From the IMG/VR virus record IMGVR_UViG_3300021957_000308, positions 1 through 23,623 of that record: a stretch of DNA of 23,623 nucleotides. One strand, written 5' to 3'. Shown one piece after another: positions 1 through 10,200 of this stretch; the first letter of the stretch is position 1, and every line of letters starts with the position of its first letter. The stretch is from a virus. The notes under the pieces are model-generated. The model had not been told where the DNA came from. It was given only the letters and a program-made list of their open reading frames with translations, and made no database searches. The translations under genes were made by a program, and so were the position numbers.

Positions 1-3000
1 TATTGCAGTAAAAACTTCTTGTGCATATTCTGCTTCTGTATATACTCGTCCATCTTTTTGCTTTCTACCTACAAATGTTCCGTCTTCATTGTATTCTCCG
101 TAAGTTCCTTTTAACCTACTTAATATATTATTTACAGTGCCTTCAGATATTCCTTTACCAGACTGTTCTTGTAAATAATTGTTTAAATCTTTGCTAATGT
201 TTATTATTTCTGCATCAGTAAAAGTACGATCTAAAACGGCATGCAATACTTCATGCGGCATAGCTGCAGACAATACATCTAATTTTGATTCAAACTGTGC
301 TTGAGTACCACGAGTTCTTATTAACTTTTTATTTAAAAATATAAGCTGTTTACTTCCTTCAGTATATGGTGTTACAAAAGCAGGAGCATTTGAATTATTT
401 ACCGCTTCTTGCAGCTCTGGAGATATATCATCAGTAAATTTAAAATTACCATTTTCGTCACTTTCTACAAGTGTTACATCATCAGCAACACCTAATGATT
501 TTAAAAAGCTTAATCCATTTTTAATACCTTTTTCGTAATTTTTTATATAATCATTGAAAGTAAGAACTCCACTTTCACTGAGTTCTCCTGTTGAACTTAG
601 CTTACTTATTTCTTGATCAATGTCACCTAGCTTGTTGCTTTTTGTATTTTGATCAGTAATCATTTTTCTTGTATGCAATAAGTCAGCAAGCCTAGCTCTA
701 TTTTTATTATTTGCTTTATTGCCTAATTTAGCATTTGCTTCATCAAGAAATTGAGAATTTTCTAATATTTGATTTCCAACTTCTTCACTAATAAATTTTT
801 TCTTTTTTAATCTATCTACAAATTTGATAACCTGTTTACCATCATAGTTACCGTTAACCATGTTATCTAAATTAGTAAGATTTTTTGCTAATTTTACTGA
901 AAATCCTTTTGTTGAATTTTTGTACATTTCAAAAGCAACATTATGATAAGTACCTCCAATGCCACCAATAGCTTCATTAAACCCCTCTGTAAAACTTAAA
1001 TCTTCACCAGCAGTTTGTTGTGCTACCATTTCTCCACTAAATTCAAACCCAGGCTGCACTATAAGTTGTGACCCTAATGCTCTTGTAAATTGTTCACCAC
1101 CGGTTGCCAAAGGTTTTACCATCATACCCGCCGCTTTAGCACTCATAAAGTTTGCAATCGCTATAGGTATACCTCTTTTAATTCCTTTTTCTCTTGCTTG
1201 ACTTTGTATTTCAGGATTCATTAAAGCTTTTTCTACTGTTTCGGCATTGGTTATATCTATTTGATTTTCTTGCATAACATCTAAATATGCGTTTCCATAT
1301 TCCATACCAAAACCAGCAATCGCTGTCCATGCTTGCAATGCCTTAGCTGCTGTTGGTGCACCCCCTATAGCTGCACCACCACCTACAATTGGAAAAAATA
1401 TTTTTGAACCACTTCTTATTAATTGGCTCATTGAATTTCCAAATAAAGCTGTAGAAATTTCAAATGGATTTTGACCTAATAATTTTAATTGTTCCGCAAC
1501 AGAGTCAGCATTTAAGTATTGTTCGTATACTCTAGAATTTAATATACCTTGTTGGTATGCTTTTTCTGTGGCTATTAATTTTGCAACTTCTGCGGCATCT
1601 TCAGGGTTATCCATGTCAACGCCACCGTAAAGTTCTGACATAATAGTAGAATTGATTTTACCACTACTCCAGCCGCTTTTTATATTATTTAAAAAATTCT
1701 TATATTGATCTGTATACTCACCCCTAGTTCTTTGCACATCATCAAAGTTAAGCAACATTGTTGAAATTTCATTTAAATCGTTTAAATTTTTAGAACGTTG
1801 ATATAGTGCACTGTGCTTAGTAGAAAAATCATTTAAAGGTTTTGCATTATTAACAATAGTGTTTAGCGCATCTATTTTTGAATTTAATAAATCATTTTCT
1901 TCTTTACTTTTTGGTTTATATTTTTCTAATTTACTAATATCACTGCCAATAATTTGTTCAATTTCTTTTGTTGCATTATCTATTTGACTGTTAAATTCAT
2001 TAACTTTTAATTCAAAATTTTTATTATTAAATTCTAAATCATATGCTTGTTCCCATTCTTGCTGTAGTTTTTTCTGCTCTTGTTCAATTACAGGAATTTC
2101 TTTTTCAATTTCAGCTCCTGCTTTATTTTTAATCTCAGCATAAAATAAATTTAAATCACCCTCTGCTTTTAAAAAATCAGGGTTAGTAGTTATATTTGAA
2201 TAGTCTTTATTTTCCTTTTTAAATTTTTCTAATTCTGATTTTAAAATATCTCTTTTTGCAAAGCCATTTTGATCAAAATATTCAGGATATTTTTTTATTT
2301 CTTCTTCAGTGCCTTGATATGACCTTTGCATAATACCTGGCGCTAAAAGTTTTATTGTTAATGGAATTGGCACACTACCAGGTTGTTGATACCTTGTTGT
2401 TTTAAATTGAAGTTGTTCAATAAAATTAATTCTTTCTTGATTATTTTTACTTTTATTTTTAAGGTTTTTTATGTCTTTATAATTAAACCCTCGGCTAGCA
2501 TACCAATGATCAGCAAATAATTCTTCAGTTTGATCTTCGTCATACATTTCGCCAGAGCTTCCTTTAAATTGAACTTTGCCATCAACTCCAGATTCTATCA
2601 TTGATTTTTTCAATTTTTGAAATTCTTTAAGATCAAATTCTTCAAGCTTTTTAGGTGAAGCATAACCTACAGCGTCTTTTTTATTTGCTTTAACAAATTC
2701 TTCTAATTCATCAAAACTATTTCCCCCTCTGAATAAATCTCTTTTGTTAATTTTAAATGTTTTTGTTACAGGATTTTCAGCGTCAGTTGTAGATACTTTT
2801 ACAAAATCACCTATACCAGTTTCTTCAAAAACAAAACCATATTTGCCAAATCTTTTCATTAATTCTGGCTGTACTTTTTCTTCCGTAAAGTCTTGAAAAC
2901 TAACGGCATTTGATTTTCTAGTTCTTATATTTTCAAAGTATTTAAAATCTTCTTGTTCTTGAGGGGTAAATTTACTTGCACCTCCAGTTAAAATATTAGC

Positions 3001-3288
3001 TCTGCTTGGCGCTGATACCGATGAACCAGGATCCAATTTGGAATCCGTACTGCTTAGGTTTTCTAACCCTACACTCGCAGTCTCCTGTACAGGGTCGTTT
3101 GACTTTCCCAGTTTAAACTGAGTTTTAAACGAATCAAAATCTTTTGTATATAAACCATCTTGCGATAGTTTATTATGCAATTTTTGAGCCGCTTCATCTT
3201 CTTCAAATTGTTTTAAAAAATCATCATAGGATTTTGTATATAATTTATCAGAAAATAAATTATTATATAAAATTTTTGGATCTGCCAT
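1..3288 (-). CDS. Giant ejection-type (polyvalent) virion protein with HEVLH metallopeptidase domain, C-terminus beyond window
   Basis: An open frame of 1096 codons runs from ATG at 3288 to the window edge with no stop, so the C-terminus is missing. Residues 7-28 and 37-58 are two copies of one motif (L-x-N-x-L-x-x-D-x-LYTK-x-x-D-x-F-x-x-QF). A Ser/Pro/Asp-rich linker follows, then long charged helical stretches to about 610. Residues 630-662 are glycine- and alanine-rich and hydrophobic, and could touch membrane. Near the end, VTP at 972-974 and the strand LIFLN at 982-986 precede HEVLH at 1012-1016, the HExxH signature of zinc metallopeptidases. E1087 or E1091 could supply a third ligand. 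It follows two other ejection-type genes after a 5-nt gap. Position and size suggest a protein packaged in the virion and injected; the protease-like domain fits the known class of phage polyvalent proteins. Peptidase activity and target are inferred. It could also be purely structural. Confidence 0.85.
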   Translation of the reverse strand, partial: MADPKILYNNLFSDKLYTKSYDDFLKQFEEDEAAQKLHNKLSQDGLYTKDFDSFKTQFKLGKSNDPVQETASVGLENLSSTDSKLDPGSSVSAPSRANILTGGASKFTPQEQEDFKYFENIRTRKSNAVSFQDFTEEKVQPELMKRFGKYGFVFEETGIGDFVKVSTTDAENPVTKTFKINKRDLFRGGNSFDELEEFVKANKKDAVGYASPKKLEEFDLKEFQKLKKSMIESGVDGKVQFKGSSGEMYDEDQTEELFADHWYASRGFNYKDIKNLKNKSKNNQERINFIEQLQFKTTRYQQPGSVPIPLTIKLLAPGIMQRSYQGTEEEIKKYPEYFDQNGFAKRDILKSELEKFKKENKDYSNITTNPDFLKAEGDLNLFYAEIKNKAGAEIEKEIPVIEQEQKKLQQEWEQAYDLEFNNKNFELKVNEFNSQIDNATKEIEQIIGSDISKLEKYKPKSKEENDLLNSKIDALNTIVNNAKPLNDFSTKHSALYQRSKNLNDLNEISTMLLNFDDVQRTRGEYTDQYKNFLNNIKSGWSSGKINSTIMSELYGGVDMDNPEDAAEVAKLIATEKAYQQGILNSRVYEQYLNADSVAEQLKLLGQNPFEISTALFGNSMSQLIRSGSKIFFPIVGGGAAIGGAPTAAKALQAWTAIAGFGMEYGNAYLDVMQENQIDITNAETVEKALMNPEIQSQAREKGIKRGIPIAIANFMSAKAAGMMVKPLATGGEQFTRALGSQLIVQPGFEFSGEMVAQQTAGEDLSFTEGFNEAIGGIGGTYHNVAFEMYKNSTKGFSVKLAKNLTNLDNMVNGNYDGKQVIKFVDRLKKKKFISEEVGNQILENSQFLDEANAKLGNKANNKNRARLADLLHTRKMITDQNTKSNKLGDIDQEISKLSSTGELSESGVLTFNDYIKNYEKGIKNGLSFLKSLGVADDVTLVESDENGNFKFTDDISPELQEAVNNSNAPAFVTPYTEGSKQLIFLNKKLIRTRGTQAQFESKLDVLSAAMPHEVLHAVLDRTFTDAEIINISKDLNNYLQEQSGKGISEGTVNNILSRLKGTYGEYNEDGTFVGRKQKDGRVYTEAEYAQEVFTAI

Positions 3289-3293
3289 ATTGT

Positions 3294-5228
3294 TTAATTT
3301 AAATCGTCGTAAGCGCCGCCAGTATTAGCTGGAGTATTTTTACCTGTAATTTCATTCCATAGTGGGCCAGTTGCATTTGCTTCATTTTTTTGGGCCCATT
3401 CTTGTAACCATTTTTTACCTGACTTTGTTCTGTTTAATTCGTTAAACCATTGTCTGTATCTTGCATCTTTAAATTTGCCTTTATCAGCTAATTCTTTTGC
3501 CCTTATTATAATTTCGTCATTTGCTTTAACTTCATAATTTCTAGGATCTTTAGCTTCAGCTCCAAAGTTTATTAACAACTTTTTATAATCAGAAGGACTA
3601 TAAGCACTAAATGTAACTTTTTTAGCGTCAGTATCTGCTAAAAATTTAACATTTGCTATAGGTACATCTGGGTTATATCCAGGATCGCCTTTCTTTAATG
3701 TTACCTTATAGCTTTTTGGATCACCAGCATAAATAGTTATATTGCCATCGTAGTCAACGTTCACATCGGTAATTGATGTTTTTTCACCACCATCAAACTC
3801 GTATTTTTTGTTTTTAAATATACCTTTTAGTTCTTCAGCGCCTTGATTTACTTTCATATTGTCAACTTCAAAACCTAAATCAATAACATTAGTAAGATTA
3901 TTTAAACTTCTATTTAAATCATTTTTTTGAACATTATAATATCGGTTTTCATCATAAATACCTTTTTTCTGAAACTCTGAAAGACCTCCCGTTTCTTGTT
4001 GTTCTTTTGGTTTATTAAATTTATCTAATACACCATTATTTTTTATAGATTGTATTTGATAATTTCTAGTTAGTTTATGTTTAGCCACTAAACTAGCTCC
4101 ATAAATTTTATCGTATTTATCTTCATTTATTTTTAATGGGCCGTCTAATCCAACAATTCTATCATTTTTTAAACCTCCTACTCCAACTTTCATAGCTTTA
4201 TCCATTATTCTATCAATTTGATCATCGCTTAATCCATGATCATCACCAAACGCGGTTTTAAACGCAGCTAATTTTTCACCTGGGCTTGCTTTAACTATAT
4301 TGTTATAAAAATTATTTACTCCAGTAATATCTGGTATTTTTGAAAAATCATACGTCCCATCTTCATTTTTTATTTTTAGATCGCCATTGTCATCCAAATA
4401 ACCTTCTAGGCCGTTTGTTCTATCAATTGCTGTTTTTATTTGTCCCTCAGCTTCAAAATATTCTTCATCATCATCATACGATGCTTTGGTAAATTTTTGG
4501 TTTAATATATTATTAACTTCTGCTGTTATAGATCCATCACCTTCTTTTTGTGTATACGCTTTATCCCAAGCATTATTTATTTCAGTTCTAGCAGCTCTAG
4601 TGTCAGTATTCATTGCTAAATTCATTTCATTAGAGCTTATAACTTCACCAGTTGGGTTTCCCTTTGCGTCTAATACTTCAAAAGATGATTCAAATCCCTT
4701 ACCTTTAACAAGTTTAAAATTAGTTTTTAATCTACCTTCTTGTTGTAAACTTTTATAATATAATTGTTTTTCCTGTCCCTCGCCACCTAAATCTAAATCT
4801 TCTGATGGTATAGTTTCAACATCCCCTGCTACAACACTTAATGCTTTAATTGCAGCATACTCTGATTTAAAACTATTAGTATAATTTTTCATTTGTACGC
4901 CTTCTATTCTATTTTCTTCACGAGGCGTAAACAAACCTTTTAGACCTTTTTGTCTTTCTCCTTTTTCAAAAGCAAATTCATAAAATTCATTTAGAGTACC
5001 TTGCATTGTTTCCGCAGTCATTTTAGCATTGCCTACAAGTGTTTCTAAATGTGCCTCTAGTTTAGCTCCTTCTTCATATACACCTTCTTTATATTCATCT
5101 CTAGCTTCTTGTCTTTCTTGAAAAATTTTTTCTCCTTGAGCTAAGCCTCTTTGAAACGCTTGATCAAATGCTTTTGTGCCTGCAGTATAGTCTACTGAGA
5201 AAAATTTTGGATTTTCGTATGCTCCCAT
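3294..5228 (-). CDS. Probable internal virion / ejection protein, 644 residues
   Basis: No enzyme motif is recognised. The N-terminal 100 residues are charged and helical (AFDQAFQRGLAQGEKIFQER and onward) and probably form a coiled coil. The rest alternates Asp/Lys/Asn-rich helical segments with short beta-type stretches, and the C-terminus is Trp-rich (W598, W611 and W615 by approximate count) before a loose Gly/Asn tail. There is no signal peptide or clear membrane segment. It lies between the 225-residue glycine-zipper protein and the giant metallopeptidase-containing protein, matching the position of the second of three internal core proteins in podoviruses such as T7 and P22. The start at 5228 is preceded by AAAATAATAAAT, the same 12 bases found before the 225-residue gene. 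The role is inferred from position and composition rather than homology. Confidence 0.8.
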   Translation of the reverse strand: MGAYENPKFFSVDYTAGTKAFDQAFQRGLAQGEKIFQERQEARDEYKEGVYEEGAKLEAHLETLVGNAKMTAETMQGTLNEFYEFAFEKGERQKGLKGLFTPREENRIEGVQMKNYTNSFKSEYAAIKALSVVAGDVETIPSEDLDLGGEGQEKQLYYKSLQQEGRLKTNFKLVKGKGFESSFEVLDAKGNPTGEVISSNEMNLAMNTDTRAARTEINNAWDKAYTQKEGDGSITAEVNNILNQKFTKASYDDDEEYFEAEGQIKTAIDRTNGLEGYLDDNGDLKIKNEDGTYDFSKIPDITGVNNFYNNIVKASPGEKLAAFKTAFGDDHGLSDDQIDRIMDKAMKVGVGGLKNDRIVGLDGPLKINEDKYDKIYGASLVAKHKLTRNYQIQSIKNNGVLDKFNKPKEQQETGGLSEFQKKGIYDENRYYNVQKNDLNRSLNNLTNVIDLGFEVDNMKVNQGAEELKGIFKNKKYEFDGGEKTSITDVNVDYDGNITIYAGDPKSYKVTLKKGDPGYNPDVPIANVKFLADTDAKKVTFSAYSPSDYKKLLINFGAEAKDPRNYEVKANDEIIIRAKELADKGKFKDARYRQWFNELNRTKSGKKWLQEWAQKNEANATGPLWNEITGKNTPANTGGAYDDLN

Positions 5229-5241
5229 ATTTATTATTTTA

Positions 5242-5919
5242 TTAACCTGTGTCTTTTGACCCTATAATACCTCCTGCTAAAGCGCCGAACGCACCACCTA
5301 ATGCTTGGCCAAACATTTGATTTCCTTGGTTAGCATATTGAGAAGCTTGATTTGCAGCGTTTTGCTGTTTTGCAGCTAATCTATTTAATAATTGATTGTC
5401 TCTTCTTTCTTGCGCGCCAAATTTAAACACAGCACCTTGTGCTCTTGCTTGTTGCACTCTTCCCTCTTCTCTTAATTGCAGTTGTTGCATTTGTTGTTCA
5501 CCTTGTGCTCTTAGCCTAGTATTAGTTGCTTCTTGCTTTTGTATATCTGCAGCAATATTTGCTTTACTCCTCGATGCTGCTTGAGCTAATGCCGTAGCAC
5601 CTCCAGCTCCAGCTCCCGTTGCTCTTAATGTATCTAGTGTAGTTGCTAATGATATATCCTGTTCTTGTGCTCTCATTTCAGCTGCAGCAGTTGCAACTTG
5701 CAAGTTTTCAAATGGATTACTAATCATATTACTAAGATTTTTAATATTAGCATATGGATCTATTACAGCTTGTCTATTTGCTTCAACATTTGATATTCTA
5801 CGTTCTAAAGCAGCAGATTCTTTTCTTGCTCTTCTCGCCGCTCTTCTAGCTCGACCTGCACCAAATAAGCCACTTATTAGTGATGCCCCGCCGGAAATTG
5901 CCATTGTAATTGGGTCCAT
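5242..5919 (-). CDS. Small internal virion / ejection protein with terminal glycine zippers
   Basis: This 225-residue protein has a hydrophobic, small-residue N-terminus (about residues 4-22, ISGGASLISGLFGAG), followed at once by a strongly basic patch (RARRAARRARK, 23-33). A long Ala/Gln/Arg-rich helical middle (34-195) ends in a second hydrophobic glycine-zipper segment, FGQALGGAFGALAGGIIG (203-220). Two membrane-compatible ends around a helical body are typical of the short podoviral ejection proteins, such as T7 gp14 and P22 gp7, which help build the DNA conduit through the cell envelope. It starts 5 nt after the upstream stop codon, and that TAA lies inside its AT-rich leader. The pore role is known for the class and inferred here. 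Confidence 0.8.
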   Translation of the reverse strand: MDPITMAISGGASLISGLFGAGRARRAARRARKESAALERRISNVEANRQAVIDPYANIKNLSNMISNPFENLQVATAAAEMRAQEQDISLATTLDTLRATGAGAGGATALAQAASRSKANIAADIQKQEATNTRLRAQGEQQMQQLQLREEGRVQQARAQGAVFKFGAQERRDNQLLNRLAAKQQNAANQASQYANQGNQMFGQALGGAFGALAGGIIGSKDTG

Positions 5920-5924
5920 ATTTA

Positions 5925-7199
5925 TTATTTTGATGATTGCGCAACTTCACTTGAAACTGCAAATAATTCTTGTTTACTGTTTTCTGTTGTATTTAATGTA
6001 ACATCCATATACATACCCTTAATCCCTGAGATATGTTCATGACCAAATAAAATTTCATTTTCACCTGGTGCGCTAGATTTATTTTGCAATATAGAGAAAT
6101 ATTTATTTTCTTTTTTACTAAACATAGATGGTAAAATACTTATTAAATCATTGTTATTATCATAACCATAATCGTACTGATATTTTGATATATTCTCTGC
6201 TGTGTCAGATGAATTATTATTATCAGCATCTGTTTTTATATTATTAGCATACCAACCGCTAGTTCCTTCATACCCTAATGTTTTAAAGTTTTTAACTGTT
6301 GAAGCATCTGTATTTACAATTAAAGAAATTGTTGAAGCATTTGAAGATAAACCATAAAATGTATTATAGCTACCAGATGTACTATGATGCTCATATATAT
6401 TACTTTGATAAAAAGTATAAAATGTATTATTTAAAGTAAACCCAGCTTCTGGATAATATGTATAAAAACTTGTCCAGCCTCTAGAGTTCTCATCATAAGC
6501 AATTGTTTTTGCTGAATCTTTTAAATGTAATATATATTGGTCTTTTACATTATCATATAACCCAACTAGCTTTGTATTATTTTTAAGATTATCTTTAAAA
6601 TAATCATGCATACCATAATTTGATATTTCTGTTAATCCGTCTCTTGTTAATCTTAATACAACACCTCTTTTTCTATCTGTAAAATATTTTCTATTTCCTT
6701 TAATAGCAAAACTTTCTGGGTTTAAGCTTATACCATATTTGCCTAAATACGTTCTTACCTGCCCAATTACAATATTTGATGCTGTTGACAACGGTTGGCC
6801 TTCCGCTGTAAATATAAAATCTTTATTTATACCTGCCGCATTTACTTTATCTTCTTGCAATATAAATAGCTCACGATCTTCAGCATGAAGTTTTTGTATT
6901 GATCCATCTGTAATATCAACTGCTTTTGTAATATTTGCACCAATAGGAAATTGATTTAATTCATTAACACCAGTTTTTGAATTATAAATACCAGAATATA
7001 TCATGGCATTTTTTCTATTTATTACAGTATAATCGTCATTTACAGCATACGCACGGACGCCTTGATCCATTTGGGTATTATTAAATCCACCCTTTATTCT
7101 ATTTTCTTCTATATGGTATTTATTACTAGCATTACTAGAATAGTCAAAAGACTTTACAAATATAGAGTTAAAATAACCGATTTCTTTAATAGCTGCCAT
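5925..7199 (-). CDS. Tail stabilisation / nozzle protein, beta-propeller-like C-terminal portion
   Basis: This 424-residue protein is rich in Asn, Tyr and Ser and dominated by beta-type repeats. Short blade-like units recur, for example GVVLRLTRDGLTEIS (about 179-193), YDNVKDQYILHL (215-226), YDENSRGWTSFYTY (235-248) and FYQSNIYEHH (263-272). This alternation of strand, Asp/Asn turn and strand is typical of the propeller part of podoviral nozzle or stabilisation proteins (T7 gp12-like and the stab proteins of related environmental phages). The block around EENRIKGGFNNTQMDQGVRA (31-50) and ISLIVNTDASTVKNFKTLGY (291-310) resembles the downstream half of such proteins. It follows the 1127-residue gene after 32 nt and in another frame, so the two gene products may act as one tail component. 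The family call is by pattern only. Confidence 0.75.
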   Translation of the reverse strand: MAAIKEIGYFNSIFVKSFDYSSNASNKYHIEENRIKGGFNNTQMDQGVRAYAVNDDYTVINRKNAMIYSGIYNSKTGVNELNQFPIGANITKAVDITDGSIQKLHAEDRELFILQEDKVNAAGINKDFIFTAEGQPLSTASNIVIGQVRTYLGKYGISLNPESFAIKGNRKYFTDRKRGVVLRLTRDGLTEISNYGMHDYFKDNLKNNTKLVGLYDNVKDQYILHLKDSAKTIAYDENSRGWTSFYTYYPEAGFTLNNTFYTFYQSNIYEHHSTSGSYNTFYGLSSNASTISLIVNTDASTVKNFKTLGYEGTSGWYANNIKTDADNNNSSDTAENISKYQYDYGYDNNNDLISILPSMFSKKENKYFSILQNKSSAPGENEILFGHEHISGIKGMYMDVTLNTTENSKQELFAVSSEVAQSSK

Positions 7200-7231
7200 A
7201 TTATTTTATTATTACATATTTTCTTAATTCT

Positions 7232-10200
7232 CTAAGGACCAGGGTATCCGCTACAATTGTTGTCTTGGTCAATATATCGAACTTTACCACCAACTACTTC
7301 CGTATGTATACCTGTGCCATCTCCCCCTCCAACAATCTGTGTTATAACAGCACCTGAATTAAACGCGGTAGTTAGAGCAGCGTCTGTATATACCTCATCA
7401 TTATATTGTGGTGTTAATGATGTTGACGTATTTGATGTAGGCCTTTTAATATAAAAGTTTTGACTAGGGGAATTAGAATTTATAACACCACAAATATCAA
7501 GTATTGCTCCATATAAATAATTACCCCAAAACCATCCCCCCATTGTAACATCACAAGTTGCGGATGCAGAAGTTAATCCGCCATCATCAGTAACAGTCAT
7601 TGTAATTCTATATATTTTTCCAACTTCACTTGCTGGAAAATTATGATTATTTGCTGAAACAGCGCCAGTGCTCCCATTTACTGTAAATTTAGAAATTTGT
7701 GTGCCACTACTGTCTTCATCATTACCCCCTGGGTCATATGTAACACCAGTTATTGCATATGCACTTGTGCCTGTAAATATATTATCTTGATCAGGGTCTG
7801 CGCTACCATTTACCGTTGTATTTAATGGACTAAATACTACTGCTGTTGATCTAAAATGTATATGATTTGCTGTTGCTGGTAAAACTAAAGTAGGTGTTGA
7901 ATTATTCAAAGTAATTGTAAAATTTTGATATATTGCAGGATTATTTTGATTATCTAATACTTTTATCCTTACGGTATATGTATGTCCAGACGAACCATAA
8001 TAAAATTCAGCATTAGTTATTCTTAATTGATATATGCTATTGCCTGCGTCGTGAATTCCAAAATGTGTTTCTGATGCTTCTTGCAATGGTGGAGTTGCCC
8101 CATCTTCTAATACACTAACAATTGAATATGTCAAACCACTAGGAATAACTGTACCATCTTGATCCAATGTTTGCAAATTAGTACCTACTTGATTAGGCGC
8201 TGATAATCCTTCATCAAAACTTGCAGCTGTAGTGGTATTATTAAATTGTATAGTTGTTGGTATTTGGCCACTTGGTGTTCCTCCACCGCCAAATCCATCA
8301 TTAATTTCATTTTTTAAATCAGAAATTAAACCACAAGTTAAAGTCTCATAATATATATCTAAGGCGCTTTCAAATGGTTTTGTTTCCCATACTGAAAACC
8401 CTAATGTTCCAATAAATATTAGCGGTTGCTGAGTTGATATATTAGCTAATGAAACCCCAATATCGCTACCATATCCATCTGGTAATTCAGCTAATAAAGG
8501 ATTTTTTTTCCAATTATGAAATGGTAAATATGTATTACCTGTTTCTTGCTCTACGCCTGTATATGCAGGATTAATTAATTCTAATCCATGATCAATTGCT
8601 TTTCCAATACTTGTTATATCAATTAAAGGGCCATCATCCATTATATATGTTAAGTAACTATTTACTTTAGGATATAAGCTTACATTGGTTGGAAATACAG
8701 AATTATCACCAACAGATTCTTCTGTTGTATCTCTAGGTACTTTATTTATATTATCACCATGCAATACTAACCAAGTTCTTTTATCTTCATCGCTGTGATA
8801 TATACCAGAATGAGCAGCCAACGTATTCACATTTGGCACGCCATCTTTTGCCTCTGGAGCATATACGTTATAATAATCTTGTTCTGTTTGTTTTACAACA
8901 ATTTTATAAGAATACCACCCAGTTGGATTAGCTGTTGGATTAAGTGGGTCATATAGTACTGAATTACTATTTATATCACTATCCGGTATTGGCTGATTAA
9001 ATTTTATTTTTAAAACTTCGCCATTCCAGCTATTTGAAACTTCATTAGTATTTTTTGCATTAACCTTTACTATTGAATTATCTATATTATCAGATAAAAA
9101 TACAGGTGATTGTCTACCATATCTATCCGATAATACAATACCAACTTGATATGTTCTTCTTGTTTTTATTGTATGATATGGATACTGTATATGATATTTT
9201 TCGCCAGGTTCTGTGCTGCCTTTATTTTCTAAAAAAATTTCATAATCAAATGAATATGAACTATAAGGTTTATTATGAGGATTTTCTTGATAATTACCAT
9301 AAACAATTCTGTTACCTATTATTTCTTGTGCTTTAGCTTTAGCAGGTACATTATCATATACTCTAGTAACTTGTGCTTCTGGTAAAGTTTTATAAGGTAA
9401 ATTACCTTTGTACGTATAATTATATATTTTGTCAGATCCAACACTCGCATCTGTAACACTAAGTTGTGCCATAGCTTTCAATGATGGCTTATCTGATTCT
9501 TTATATAATATCTCTATTTTGTCAATTTCAAAATCAGTTGTAGGACTTGCTGAGGGCAGTTCAATTTGTAACCTAACATGTGCAATATCATTAAGAAAAC
9601 TTTCTAATTCTGTTGTTTTTGCAGCAAGCTCTTCTTGACTAGCTGTTATACCACCCGCGTTATAACTTGTTCCCGCTGAGTCTTCATAATTAGCATTATA
9701 TGTTTTGGGTATAAAACAATGCTGCGTAAACGGTGATATTAATGAATATTCTCCATCTAAATATTTAAATCTATATGCAAATCTTACAAATTTTTCTTCT
9801 AATCGTTCATTTTGGTTTAAAAATGTTAATTCTACAGGGTTTACTCCATCGTATACAATAGTAACATTTTGGTCAACCGTAATTGTTAATCCATCCGAAC
9901 TCACGCTTTCTACAACACCAATTGCTGTTCCGCTTTCATATATAGTTTGCCCCTCGTGAATATCATTGTTATAATCAGTTAATATTATATCTGTATTTGC
10001 TGTAACTGAAGTTGTAGTTTCAGCTATTGTTTTAGCTTTTTGCATACCAGTGTAGTATGTAGAGCCTTGCTGAGTTAAAACTTGGGGAGGGGTATAAGGA
10101 TAATATTTTGCTACAGATATTTTATCTTCATTATTGTAATAACTTGTATTATTAAGGGCTGTTAATACATTTATTCTTCTTGGCTGATTTAAATTGTCTG

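Noticed and set aside
959-1201. Open frame on the plus strand within the giant ejection gene
   Set aside because: It lies wholly inside a long, continuous minus-strand frame, and its product is a low-complexity Ser/Pro/Leu text typical of antisense shadow frames. The same applies to other plus-strand frames in the window.
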